A stretch of 64,000 bases of DNA from Hyperoodon ampullatus (GCA_949752795.1 OX457060.1:3897454-3961453); one strand, 5' to 3'. Counted from the first letter of the stretch, positions 25,988 through 36,603 are shown. Made by a program: numbers and translations. The notes: generated from the sequence alone by a model not told the origin.

Positions 25988-27543
25988 ATTTGTGATAAAC
26001 ACTCTCCAGAAAGTGGGAATAGAGGGAACCTACCTTAACATAATAAAGGCCATATATGACAAACCCACAGCCAACATCATACTGATTGGTGGAAAAATGA
26101 AAGCATTTCCACTAAGATCAGGAACAAAACAAGGATGTCCACTCTCGCGACTCTTGTTCAACATACTTTTGGAAGTTTTAGCCACGGCAATCAGAGAATA
26201 AGAAGAAATAAAAGGTATACAAACTGGAAAAGAAGAAATAAAACTGTCATTGTCTGCAGATAACATGATAATATACAGAGAAAACAGTAAAGATGCCAAC
26301 AGAAAACTACTAAAGCTAATCAATGAATCTGGTAACATTACAGGATACAAAATCAACGCACAGAAATCTCTGACATCCCTATACACTAACAATGAAAAAT
26401 GAGAAAGAGAAATTAAGGAAACAATCTCATTTACCACCACAATAAAAAGAGTAAAATGCCTAGGAATAAACATAACCAAAGGAGGAAAAAGACTTGTACT
26501 CAGAAAATTATAAAACACTGATGAAAAAAATCAAAGATGACATAAACAGATGGAAAAATATACCATGTTCTTGGACTGGAAGAATCAATATTGTGAAAAT
26601 GACTATACTACCCAAAGCAATTTACAGATTCAATGCAATCCCTATCAAACTACTAATGGCATTATTCTTCATAGAACTAGAACAAACAATTTTACAGTTT
26701 GTATGGAAACACAAAAGACCCCAAATAGCCAGAGCAATCTTGAGAAAGAAAAACGGAGCTGGAGGAATCAGGCTCCCCAACTACAAACTATACTATCAAG
26801 CCACAGTAATAAAGACAGTATGGTACTGGCACAAAAACAGAAATATAAATCAATGCAACAGGATAGAAAGCCCACAGATAAACCCACGTACGTATGGTCA
26901 CCTTATCTCTGACAAAGGAGGCAAAAATATACAATGGAGAAAAGACGGCATCTTCAATAAGTGGTGCTGGGAAAACTGGACAGCTACATGTCAAAGAATG
27001 AAATTAGAATGTTACCTAACACCATACACAAAAATAAACTCAAAATGGATTACATACCTAAATATAAGACCAGACACCATAAAACTCTTAGAGGAAAACA
27101 CAGGAAAAACACTCTTTGACATAAACCACAGCCAAGATCCTGTTTGACCCACCTCCTGGAGTAATGGAAATAAAAACAAATGGGACCTAATTAAGCTTGA
27201 AAACTTTTTCACAGCAAAGGAGACGATAAATGAAATGAAAAGACAACCCTCAGAATGGGAGAAAATATTGGCAAATGAAACAACAGACAAAGGATTAATC
27301 TCCAAAATATGCAATCAGCTCATGGAGCTCAATATCAAAAAAACCCCAAACAACCCAATTAAAAAATGGGCAGTAGACAAAACAGACATTTCACCAAAGA
27401 AGACATACAAATGGCCAACAGGCACATGAAAAGATGCTCAACATCATTAATTATTAGAGAAATGCAAATGAAAACTACAGTGAGGTATCACCTCACACAG
27501 GTCAGAACAGCATCATCAAAAAATCTACAAAAATAAATGCTGG

Positions 27544-27750
27544 GGCTTCCCTGGTGGCGCAGTGGTTGAGGGTCCGCCTGCCGATGCAGGGGACACGGGT
27601 TTGTGCCCTGGTCCGGGAAGATCCCATGTGCCGCGGAGCGGCTGGGCCCGTGAGCCATGGCCGCTGAGCCTGTGCGTCCGGAAGCCTGTGCTCCGCAACG
27701 GGAGAGGCCACAGCAGTGAGAGGCCCGCGTACCGCAAAAAACAAAACAAA
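27544..27750 (+). mobile_element. CHR-type SINE inside L1-C ORF2
   Basis: Starts ggcttccctggtggcgcagt, with a body and tail (caaaaaacaaaacaaaacaa) of the short cetacean form. The 17-bp perfect target-site duplication acaaaaataaatgctgg lies at 27527-27543 and 27751-27767. It is the innermost dated insertion of the nest. Confidence 0.96.
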
Positions 27751-28019
27751 ACAAAAATAAATGCTGGAGAGAGTGTGGAGAAAAGGGAACCCTTTTGTAC
27801 TGTTGGTGGGAATGTAAATTCATACAGCCACTATGGAGAACAAAAAAATAAACATAGAACTACCATATGACCCAACAATGCCACTACTGGGCATATACCT
27901 GGAGGAAACCATAATCCAAAAAGACACATGTACCCCAACGTTCACTGCAGCACTATTTACAATAGCCAGGTCATGGAAACAACCTAACTGTTGACACAGA
28001 TGAATGGATAAAGAAGATG

Positions 28020-28046
28020 TGGTGTGTGTGTGCGTGTGTGTGTGTG

Positions 28047-28080
<34 letters not shown>
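28020..28080 (+). repeat. Compound (GT)n-(AC)n microsatellite, self-complementary
   Basis: A GT run of about 30 bp passes through 'gtatac' directly into an AC run of about 30 bp, in the place of the short TA-rich segment of the L1 3' part. The two halves are complementary. Confidence 0.92.
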
Positions 28081-28082
<2 letters not shown>

Positions 28083-28562
28083 GGAATATTACTCAGCCAT
28101 AAAAAGGAACGAAATTGGGTCATTTGTAGAGATGTGAATGAACCTAGAGTCTGTCATACAGAGTGAAGTAAGCCAGAAAGAGAAAAACAAATACCGTATA
28201 TTAACACATACATGTGGAATCTACAAAAATGGCACAGATTTACCTACTTCCAGGGCAGGAACAGAGATGTAGATGTAGAGAATGTATATGTGGACACGGG
28301 GCGGAAGGGGAGGGTGGGACGAATTGGGAGATTAGGTTTAACATAAATACAGTACCATATGTAAAATAGATAGCTAGTGGGAACCTGCTGTACAGCACAG
28401 GGAACACAGCTCAGTGCTCTGTGACAACCTAGATGGGTGGGTGGGTGGGGATGGTGGTAGGGATTTCCAAGAGGGAGGGCATATAGGTAATACATATGGC
28501 TGATTTACTTCATTATGCATCAGAGACTAACAGAACACTGTGAAGCAATTTTAGTCCAATGG

Positions 28563-29101
28563 GGGGAAGAAAAAGAATTCTGGAGATGAAAAAAAAATTC
28601 TTTACAATCACAAGGGAAAAAAAAATAGGGTTACAGAAATGTTTTAATTTTTCTACCCATATCAGAAAAAAATTTTTAATTAAGTTTTTGTTGAAGTATA
28701 ATTGACTTACAGTGTTGTGTTGATTTCTGCTGTACAGCAAAGTAATTCAGTTATACATACATATACATTTTTTAATATTCTTTTCCATTATGTTTATCAC
28801 AGGATAGTGAATATAGTTCCCTGTGGTATACAGTAGGACTTTCTTGTTTATATGTACCATCTAAAATATGACACAAATGAAACTATCTACAAAACAGAAA
28901 CAGACTCACGGAAATAGGGAACAGACTTGTGGTTGCCAGAGGGGAGGGCGGGTAGGGGAGGGATGCACTGGGAGTTTGGAGTTAGCAGATGCAAAAAAAA
29001 AAAAAAAAAAGAAAGTTTTAGGCCATGAAAATTGATTAAGTTTTGTCTACACAGAAAGAAAAATAAATTGTTTAGGTATTTAAAGTTACAAAAATAAATA
29101 A
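28563..29101 (+). other. Extra 3' sequence of L1-C, possible 3' transduction
   Basis: The normal L1 3' end (gaagcaattttagtccaat) stops near 28561. A non-L1 sequence follows (28563-28671 and 28999-29101), still inside the 16-bp target-site duplication, and ends in an A-rich tail 'acaaaaataaataa'. This is the structure expected if transcription read through into the flank of the source L1. An inverted L1 fragment was added between the two parts. The source locus is unknown. Confidence 0.55.
28672..28998 (-). mobile_element. L1 3' fragment with inversion (twin-priming structure)
   Basis: 28672-28861 is the terminal 3'UTR of a cetartiodactyl L1 in antisense ('gttgaagtataattgactta', 'ccctgtggtatacagtagga'). 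28862-28998 is the piece that precedes it in the element, in sense ('atgacacaaatgaaactatc', 'cagacttgtggttgccagag', then 17 A's). Read on the minus strand this is an inverted upstream piece followed by the sense 3' end and poly-A, which is what twin priming produces. No clear target-site duplication. Confidence 0.7.
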
Positions 29102-29133
29102 TAAAAATACCAAGCCATGGGGGGGAAAAAAAA

Positions 29134-29990
29134 GGATTAGAGACCTAAATTTAAGACCAGATAGTATAAAACTCCTAGAGAAAAAAGACAAGCAAAACAC
29201 TATCTGACATAAATCACAGTTACATCTTTTCCTAGCTGTCTCCTACAGTAATGGAAATAAAACAAAAATAAACAAATGGGACCTAATGAAACTCAAAAGC
29301 TTTTGCACAGCAAAAGAAACCATAAACAAAATGAAAAGACAACCCACAGAATGGGAGAAAATATTTACAAATGATGTGACTGACAAGGGATTAGTCTCCA
29401 AAATTCACAAATAGCTCACGAGGCTCAACATCAAAAACAACAACAAATGAACGAACAAAAAAAAACACCTAATCAAAAACTGGGCAGACCTAAAGAGACA
29501 TTTCTTTCTCCAAAGAAAACATACAGATGACCAACAGGCACATGAAAAGATGCTCAACATCACTAATTATTAGAGAAATGCGTATCAAAACTACAAGGAG
29601 ATATCACCTCACACCAGTCAGAATGGCCATCATCAAAAAATCTACAAACAATAAATGGTGGAGAGGGTGTGGAGAAAAGGGAACCCTCCTGCACTGCTGG
29701 TGGGAAGGTAAATTGATACAGCCATTATGGAGAACAGTATGGAGGTTCTTTAAGAAACTAAAAATAGAACTACCATATGATCTAGCAATCCCACTCCTGG
29801 GCATATATCTGGAGAAAAACATGGTTCAAAAGGGTACATGCACCCAAATGTTCACTGAAGCACTGTTTACAATATCCAAGACATGGAAGCAACCTAAATG
29901 TCCATCGAAAGAGGAATGGATACAGAAAATGTGGTACATACGTACCATGGAACATTACTCAGCCATTTAAAAGAACGAAATAATGCTGCT
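29134..29990 (+). pseudogene. L1-B ORF2 C-terminal part (resumed)
   Basis: After the insert, L1-B continues with ORF2 C-terminal sequence. The frame 29527-29970 (147 codons) carries [13 protein letters not shown], the Cys-rich region [18 protein letters not shown] (one Cys of the usual pattern is Gly) and [18 protein letters not shown]. It ends near the usual ORF2 terminus. Confidence 0.8.
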
Positions 29991-30326
29991 TGCAGCAACA
30001 TGGATAGACGGGAGATTACCATATGAGTGAAGGAAGTCAGACAGAGAAAGAGAAATATACGATATCACTTATAACTCGTATCTTAAAAAAATGATACAAA
30101 TGAACTTATTTACAAAAGAGAACAGACTCACAGACTTAGAGAACGAACTTCTGCTTGCCCGGGGGAAGGGTCGGGGAGGGGGACATATCAGGAGTTTGAG
30201 ACTGACATGCACACACTGCTACGTTTAAAATAGATAACTAACAAAGATCTACTGTATAGCACAGGGAATGCTGCTCAATATTCTGTAATAATCTAAATGG
30301 AAAAGAATTTGAAAAAGAATAGATAC

Positions 30327-30368
30327 ATGTGTGTGTGTATGCATATAAATATGCATACACACACACAT
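30327..30368 (+). repeat. Perfect 20-bp inverted repeat with 2-bp spacer
   Basis: Left arm atgtgtgtgtgtatgcatat (30327-30346), spacer AA, right arm is its exact complement (30349-30368). It lies in the L1-B 3'UTR and could form a hairpin or cruciform. Confidence 0.93.
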
Positions 30369-30463
30369 AACTGAATCACTTTGCTGTACAACTGAAACTA
30401 ATACAACATTGTTAACAACTATGCTCCAATATAAAATAAAAATTAAAAAAAATTTAAGAGGAC

Positions 30464-32225
30464 AGAAATCATATTAAGCATATTTTGTGACCACGATGGT
30501 ATAAAAGTATTAATTAGTTACATGAAGAAAACTGGACAATTCACAAATATGCAGAGATTAAATAACATATGCTCCTCAACAACCAATGGGTCAAAGAAGA
30601 AATTTAAAAAGAAATTAAAAATACCTGAGGCAAGTGAAAATGGAAATGTAACATACCAAAATTTATGGGATACAGCAAAAGCAGTTCTAAGAGGGAAGTT
30701 CACTGTGATAAATGCCTACCTCAAGAAACAAGAAAAACCTCAAACAACCTAACTTTACACCTCAATGAAACAGAAAGAGTAGAAACAAATGAAGCCACAA
30801 GTTAGTAGAAGGAAGGAAATAATAAAGATTGGGGCAGAAATTAATGAAATAGATACTAAAAAGACAATAGGAAAGATTAATGAAACTAAGAGCTGATTCT
30901 TTGAAAAAATAAACAAAATTGACAAGCCTTCAGCTAGACTCACCAAAAACAAAAAGACAGAACTCAAATTTTAAAAAAAGAAACAAAAGGAGATGTTATA
31001 TCTGATTCTACAAAAATATAAAGGATCATAAGAAACTACTATGGCCAAAGATACGCCAACAAATTGGACAACCTAGAACAGGGGTCCCTAACCCCCAGGT
31101 CGCAGACCGGTACCAATCCTTGGCCTGTTAGGAACGGCCCACACAGCAGGAGGTGAGCAGTGGCAAGGGAGCAAAGCTTCTGCTGCTCGCCATCACTCCC
31201 CATCACTCACATTACCGCCTGAACCATCCCCCCAGCTCCCCATCAATGGAGAAGCTGTCTTCCACGAAACCATTCCCTTGTACCAAAAAGGTTGGGGGAC
31301 TGCTGACCTAGAAGAAATGGATAAATTCCTAGAAACATAGTATCTAATTAGAGTCAATCATGACAAAACAGAACATCTGAATAGATAGATTACTAGAGTA
31401 AAGAGATACAAGTAATCAAAGACCTCTCAACAAACAAAATCCAGAACGAAATGCTTCACTGGTGAATTCTACCAACCATTCAAAGAAGAATTAATGCCAA
31501 ACCTCCTCAAACTCTTTCAGAAAACAGAACTGGGGTGAGGGGAGCGGGGAACTATTCCAAACACATTTTACAAGGCCAGCGTTACCCTCATACCAAAAGC
31601 AGACAAGGATGCCACAAAGAGAGAAAAGTACAGGCCAATATCCCTGACGAACACATATGCAAAAACAGTCAAACAACAGCAAAACAAATGCAACAATACA
31701 TTAAAAGGATCATACACCATAATCAAGTGGGAATTATTCTAGGGATGCAAGAATGGTTCAACATAGTTACATCAGTCAATGTGATACACCGCATTAACGA
31801 AATGAAGGATAAAAATCACATGATGATCTCAATAGATGCAGAAAAAGCATTTGATGAAATTCAACATTCATTTATGATAAAAACTCTCAACGTAGCAGGC
31901 ATAGAGGGAACTTATCTCAACATAATAAAGGCCATATATAACAACACTACAGCTACCATTATACTCAACAGTGCACAGCTGAAAGCCTTTCTCTATGATC
32001 AGGAAAAGACAACAAGGCCTCCTATTGCCACTTTAACATAGTACTGAAAGTCCTACCAGGATCAATTAATCAAAAATAAATACATAAACAAATTAAAATG
32101 TATCCAAACTCAAAGTAAAACTGTCACTGTTTGCAGATGACATGATCTGATATACAGAAAAACTTAAAGACTCCCCCCACCCCAAAAAACTGTTAGAACT
32201 ACTAAACAAATTCAAAAAATGTTGA
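30464..32225 (+). pseudogene. L1-A ORF2 resumed: RT domain remnant
   Basis: Continues the endonuclease end and the RT of L1-A after L1-B. Visible RT blocks: the region before RT ('ccaaaatttatgggatacag'), then at 31535-32041 a 168-codon frame with [32 protein letters not shown] and [13 protein letters not shown], then 'tgtttgcagatgacatgatc' (FADD) near 32130. Ends about 32225 without the C-terminal third. Stops are frequent. Confidence 0.8.
31079..31305 (+). mobile_element. MER1-type nonautonomous hAT element
   Basis: Ends caggggtccctaaccccc... and ...aggttgggggactgctg are the MER1 (Charlie3-derived) termini. The interior has 'ggcctgttaggaacgg' and 'cacagcaggaggtgagcag'. The perfect 8-bp target-site duplication acctagaa lies at 31071-31078 and 31306-31313. 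It sits in the RT region of L1-A. Confidence 0.95.
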
Positions 32226-32490
32226 ACGAACAACTAAGGATGATAGGAGATATTAAATATAAAGTACTTAGTATAGTACCTGTAGCCTATAAGATATTCA
32301 GTTAGTACTGGGTTGGCCAAAAGGTTCGTTCGCTTTTTTTCCATACGGTGGCTCTAATAGCGCTTAGATGTCTTTAACTTCATTCGAAACAATTTTGTTA
32401 GATTGTAGATGACAGCTGTCATATCAGTGTGCATCTTAAAAAAACTTATCAAAACTGGCGAATTTTTGTGTAGCCCTTTTAATATTGAAG

Positions 32491-33715
32491 ATGGAAGGGA
32501 AAAAGCAACATTTCTGGCATATTATGCTTCATTATTTCAAGAAAGATAAAAATGCAACTGAAACAAAAAAAGATTTCTGCAGTGTATGGAGACGGTACTG
32601 TGACTGATTGAAAATGTCAAAAACAGTTTGCGAAGTTTCGTGCTGGAGATTTCTCGCTGGACGATGCTCCATGGTCAGGTAGACCAGTTGAAGTTGATAG
32701 CGATCAAATTGAGATATTAAATGAGAACAATCAATGGTATACCACACGGGAGATCGCCGACATACTCAAAATATCCAAATCAAGTGGTGAAAATCATTTG
32801 CACCAGCTTGGTTATGTGAATTGTTTTGATGTTTGGGTTCCACATAAGGGAAAAAAACCTTCTTGACCATATTTCCCCATGCGCTTGTCTACTGAAACGT
32901 AATGAAAACGTTTTGCTTTTAAATTTTTTTTTTTTTTTCTTCAGTACGCGGACCTCTCACTGTTGTGGCCTCTCCCGTTGCGGAGCACAGGCTCTGGACG
33001 CGCAGGCTCAGCGGCCATGGCTCACGGGCCTAGCCGCTCCGCGGCATGTGGGATCTTCCCGGACCGGGGCACGAACCCGTGTCCCCTGCATCGGCAGGCG
33101 GACTCTCAACCACCGTGCCACCAGGGAAACCCAAAACTATTTTTGACAGGCGATGAAAAGTGGATACTGGACAACAATGTGGAGTGGAAGAGATGGTGGG
33201 GCAAGCGAAATAAACCACCACCAACCACACCAAAGGCTGGTCTTCATCCAAAGAAGGTCATATTTTGTATATGGTGGGACTGGAAAGGAGTCCTCTATTA
33301 TGAGCTCCTTCCAGAAAACCAAACAATTAATTCCAACAAGTACTACTCCCAATGAGACCAACTGAAAGCAGCATTCGATGAAAAGCGTCCAGAATCAGTC
33401 AACAGAAAACACATAATCTTCCACAAGACTGCGAGTTTCTTTGATGACCAGGCAAAAACTGTTACGGCTTGGCTGGGAAGTTCTGATTCACCCGCAGTAC
33501 TCACCAGACATTGTACCTTCGGATTTCCATTTATTGTGGTCTTTACAAAATTCTCTTAATGGAAAAAATTTTAATCCCCTGGAAGACTGTAAAAGGCACC
33601 TGGAACAGTTCTTTGGTCACAAAGATAAAAAGTTTTGGTAAGATGGAATTATGAAGTTGCCTGAAAAATGGCAGAAAGTAGTGGAACAAAATGGTGAGTC
33701 TGTTGTTCAATTGAG
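32491..33715 (+). pseudogene. Mariner transposase remnant (second copy), split by a SINE
   Basis: Same family as the copy at 21284. Recognisable blocks: 'MEGKKQHF' start, HTH region near 32740-32830, LTGDEKWILDNNVEWKR (33150), GVLYYELLPENQTINSN (33290), then LGWEVLIHPQYSPDIVPSDF (33470) and the end 'WQKVVEQ'. The HQDNAR signature has decayed to 'caagactgcgag'. A CHR SINE interrupts the core at 32922-33133. Cannot make an enzyme. Confidence 0.85.
32922..33133 (-). mobile_element. CHR-type SINE in the second mariner, antisense
   Basis: Starts with a T run (its A tail), then 'tacgcggacctctcactgtt' and ends 'ccaccagggaaaccc', the reverse of the SINE head. Short cetacean form. Target-site duplication not clear because of the A/T-rich site. 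Confidence 0.9.
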
Positions 33716-33787
33716 TTGTTGGTGAAAATGAAAGATGTGTCTTTTTTACTTTAAAACCGAAGGAACTTTTTGGCCACCCCAACATTA

Positions 33788-36429
33788 AGTTCTCCTACTT
33801 TTAGCATTCATTTTTGGATATATTATTCTGCCCATTTTGGAGGCAAGCCAAAAGCTCTAATTCCTTATTTGAGTACTAATGGACGCCAGATTCCTACTTG
33901 TGCATGTTGCCAGGTTAATGCTCTTTGGAGAATGAGATCAGTCACCTCTTTCATTCCAGAACCAAGAAAAGTCATTCTAGCAATTTTCCCATCACCCAGA
34001 CTTATAGCCTCCACCTCCGGAGTGGAACTGGTAAGATACAACAGCACTAGACATTTGGGCCCCCAAAGCCTAAACCAACGACAGGGATGAGTTAAGGCAG
34101 TAAAGAAGTCATTCTTAGAGAAGTCAAGCAGGAACCAGCAAACTGTCTTATTTTCATATATATGAACCCATGGCTTTGAGAACTGTCTCACCTTATATTC
34201 TTCAGTCCTTTTCAATTCAACCCCTCTTCTTTTCTATAATGCCAGCCACAGCAGAAACCCTAGCCTTCTTTGTATCCTTCCAACAAGGTACAGAAGCAGG
34301 TGGAAGAGAAGACTGAAGGCAGACAAGAACTTAGGAGAAAAACAATTTACCTAAATATAACTAAAGATTTATAGCTTTTATGACATAGTAACTTTCTGGT
34401 TCAATCAAAATTAAACCTGGGTGTTGGGATTTCCTCGGAGTAGGACACCAACACTGCCTGAGAGCACTTAACAGACAGCCTTCCAAACAGTAGATGTTTT
34501 CTAAGTTAACTGTTCCATATATTGAAAAACTTTTAATTTTAAGACTTTTCTTTTAAAGAGTGAATTATGGAGTCTAAATAAATAAAATCTGATCTGGTGA
34601 TGGACCAGAGAGAATCCAGGCACATAACAGGATGTTTTGGTTGTCTTTTATTTTTTGTTTCATTTCTGCTGTAATAGACAGCAGGTTGTAAATCAAAATG
34701 AAATGGAGAAAGACTGAACATAAATATGGATAAATTAGTAGAGAAAATCTGAGTCAAAAGAGGGTAAGTAATGCTGAGGCTACTAAAACGAAGAAAGATT
34801 CACTAAAGAAACATCTGCATATCAGAAATGTAGGACTTACCAGTTACCTAGGATTCCAGTGACCACATGTAAAGTCTTTCTCAAGATTTAAGGAGAGGGA
34901 GTGGGAAAAAGGTAAAGAGAGACAGACACTTTGCTTGCCTTTTAATGAGCATTTCAAGCTTAATTATAAATATCTTGGGATGTATTTGTTCTGTCTAGGT
35001 AATACATGCAAAAATGGAAAAAAATTGACCTCACACGTTACTAAAAACATATAGTTTCAGAAACTTATAAATCCTTTAGAATTCCTTAAAAATAAAAATT
35101 GTTGTGATTATATCTCCAGTAACAAGTCTGTCTCTAGATGGCAGACTGTACTTTGTAACATTCCTTGTTTAAAAAAAAAAAAAAGCTAATATACTTCTTC
35201 CTCTGTAAATATAAAAGGTAAATGAAACATCAAACTAAATGCTCAAAAAGAAAAATCACACATTTGATTTTTGAGTACCAAGTCTTTCAAAACTGCATAG
35301 CGTTTATTTACTAAATACTAGAATTTCAAATTTTGGAGCTTGGTTGAGCCATGCTAGAATAGCCCAGGGCCAAAGCAAGCAATGTCCTAGAGCTATAACT
35401 TTTCAAACTATTTTCACCAAATCTTCATCAATATTATAAAAACCTCATCTTCAGTGCTAATGCTGTTCACACAGACAAGAATTAGAGGAAAGGATAGGAT
35501 AGTAAGGAAAATAAACTTGTTTTTTAAAATGCCTGCCTGCTACCTCAGGCTCTCTTACTGTTGTTAATATAATGCAGGGTTTCTTAATCTGTGGCACATG
35601 GATTCCTAAGTATCTACGAACTTTCTCAAACTGTATGAAAATTTGGGTTTATGTACTTTTGTGGAGAAAGGCCCCAAATTTTCAGGACATTATTAAAGGA
35701 ATTTGAGAACCCCAAAAGGTAAAAATAACACATTATAGGAAAAATAGCAACCAAAGATTTTTCATCTTAGGGAAATAAAGGGAGAAATAAAATTGTGACA
35801 GTAAATTATAGCTCTAGAGAAGATTCATCCTTCAGAGCATGATATGGAAAAGCAAAGACTAGACTTGGAAATGGGGAGAAGAAAAGGCTGAACTCTTTCC
35901 CATCCTAATAAATCAGGCCATGAGTGAAATGGTATCGTTTAAGGAGAACCAGGTTTCATCTCTAAATGGCAAAGAAAAAAGCACAAGTGAACTTACCCAT
36001 AATGTTACAGGAACCTATAAATTACTTGGTGAAAATTTTTATTTATCAAGCATCCTGTTTACAGACAACATGATACATTTCACTCCAGTTATATAATATA
36101 TGTAAGATAATTTAGGATTTAAATATTTGAGATTATTTAGGATTATTTGGCAGTTTCTTATCAAACTGCATGTAAATGACCAAGTCCTGTTTCTTTAACC
36201 TGTTTTGCAAACCTGTGTCAACAGAAGGTCCTAAATAATCTCAAGCTTAGTTTTGTGAAATCCTCTTATAATTTTTTTATGTGCCACTAAGACTTTCTCA
36301 ACCCATCTTTGTCTAAAATGTCTTTTTTTCTATTTTATCTAACTTTTATGTATGTGATCAAAGAGAAAAAAAAAACTAACTGGTCTTAATAAAGGAGCCT
36401 CGAAGAATTTTTCTTAAACTAAATTCCCC
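33788..36429. other. Intron sequence, little recognised
   Basis: Single-copy-looking intron. A stretch at 35575-35718 ('gggtttcttaatctgtggcac' to 'ggaatttgagaacccc') has the feel of an old hAT element but has no clear ends. Chance frames only. Confidence 0.45.
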
Positions 36430-36603
36430 AGTATTTTTTTAAAATATACTTTTTATTTCAGAATAGTTCTAGGCTGACAGTAAAGTTACAAACATAGTAC
36501 AGAGGTTCCCATATACACCTCAACCAGTTTCTACTACTGTTAATATCTGACATTCGTATGGTACATCTGAAACAACTAATGAGCCAATATTGATAACATT
36601 ATT

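Larger units (their letters stand above)
25988..28120 (+). pseudogene. L1-C partial ORF2: RT and C-terminal domain
   Basis: Starts inside RT ([18 protein letters not shown], then [11 protein letters not shown]). The catalytic FADD is SADN here (near 26255), losing the second Asp. The longest frame, 26494-27147 (217 codons), covers the RT thumb and C-terminal region ([29 protein letters not shown]). The C-terminal 'WECK'-type region is split by the SINE at 27544 and ends near 28120 with 'atggaatattactcagccat'. Lacks the endonuclease, so it could not move by itself. Confidence 0.85.
25384..29101 (+). mobile_element. L1-C: young L1 with 5'UTR joined to mid-ORF2, nested in L1-B
   Basis: Starts with a G-rich L1 5' end (gggggcggagtcaagatggc) and is flanked by a perfect 16-bp target-site duplication, taaaaataccaagcca, at 25368-25383 and 29102-29117. 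After about 600 bp of 5'UTR it jumps near 25988 into ORF2 RT sequence (atttgtgataaacactctcc); ORF1, the endonuclease and half of the RT are absent. ORF2 runs to about 28120, then 3'UTR to about 28560, then about 540 bp of extra sequence before the duplication. Contains a CHR SINE (27544-27750) and an inverted L1 3' fragment (28672-28998). Confidence 0.88.
19617..30449 (+). mobile_element. L1-B: full-length L1 inserted in L1-A, itself carrying later insertions
   Basis: The 5' end (ttttggctgaaaagatggca) follows the target site and the 3' end is an A-rich tail at 30440-30449. A 14-bp target-site duplication, aaatttaagaggac, lies at 19603-19616 and 30450-30463, so L1-A is split exactly here. Parts in order: 5'UTR 19617-20570, ORF1 from 20575 (split by the mariner 21284-22466), ORF2 from 23038, an unknown short insert with L1-C inside it (25271-29133), then the ORF2 C-terminal part and 3'UTR to 30449. 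Without the nested insertions it would be near the usual 6 kb. Confidence 0.9.
14990..32225 (+). mobile_element. L1-A: ancient sense L1 hosting many nested insertions
   Basis: Collinear L1 parts appear in order on the plus strand: 5' end near 14990-15060 ('agttcaagatggtgatgtagg'), long 5'UTR to about 17450, ORF1-like region 17460-18370, ORF2 endonuclease from about 18950, then after the L1-B insertion ORF2 again from 30464 to about 32225, ending just past the RT FADD-like motif. The 3' half of ORF2 and the 3'UTR are missing. Insertions inside it: SINE (15125), two L1 3' ends (16698, 18382), mariner MITE (18793), L1-B (19617-30449) and a MER1-type hAT (31079). Many stops; inactive. The hAT insertion argues for early eutherian age. 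Confidence 0.85.
32308..33785 (+). mobile_element. Second mariner transposon, sense, with a SINE inside
   Basis: Left terminal repeat ctgggttggccaaaaggttc, right end gaactttttggccaccccaa, flanking TA at 32306-32307 and 33786-33787. Without the SINE the element is about 1.27 kb, a full-length mariner. Transposase pieces run on the plus strand. The first ATG is near 32491; stops and frameshifts follow at once. Confidence 0.92.

Noticed and set aside
25384..26060. Spliced L1 (SpIRE-type) explanation of the 5'UTR-ORF2 junction
   Set aside because: The corresponding L1 sequence lacks an AG acceptor at the junction, so canonical splicing is not supported.
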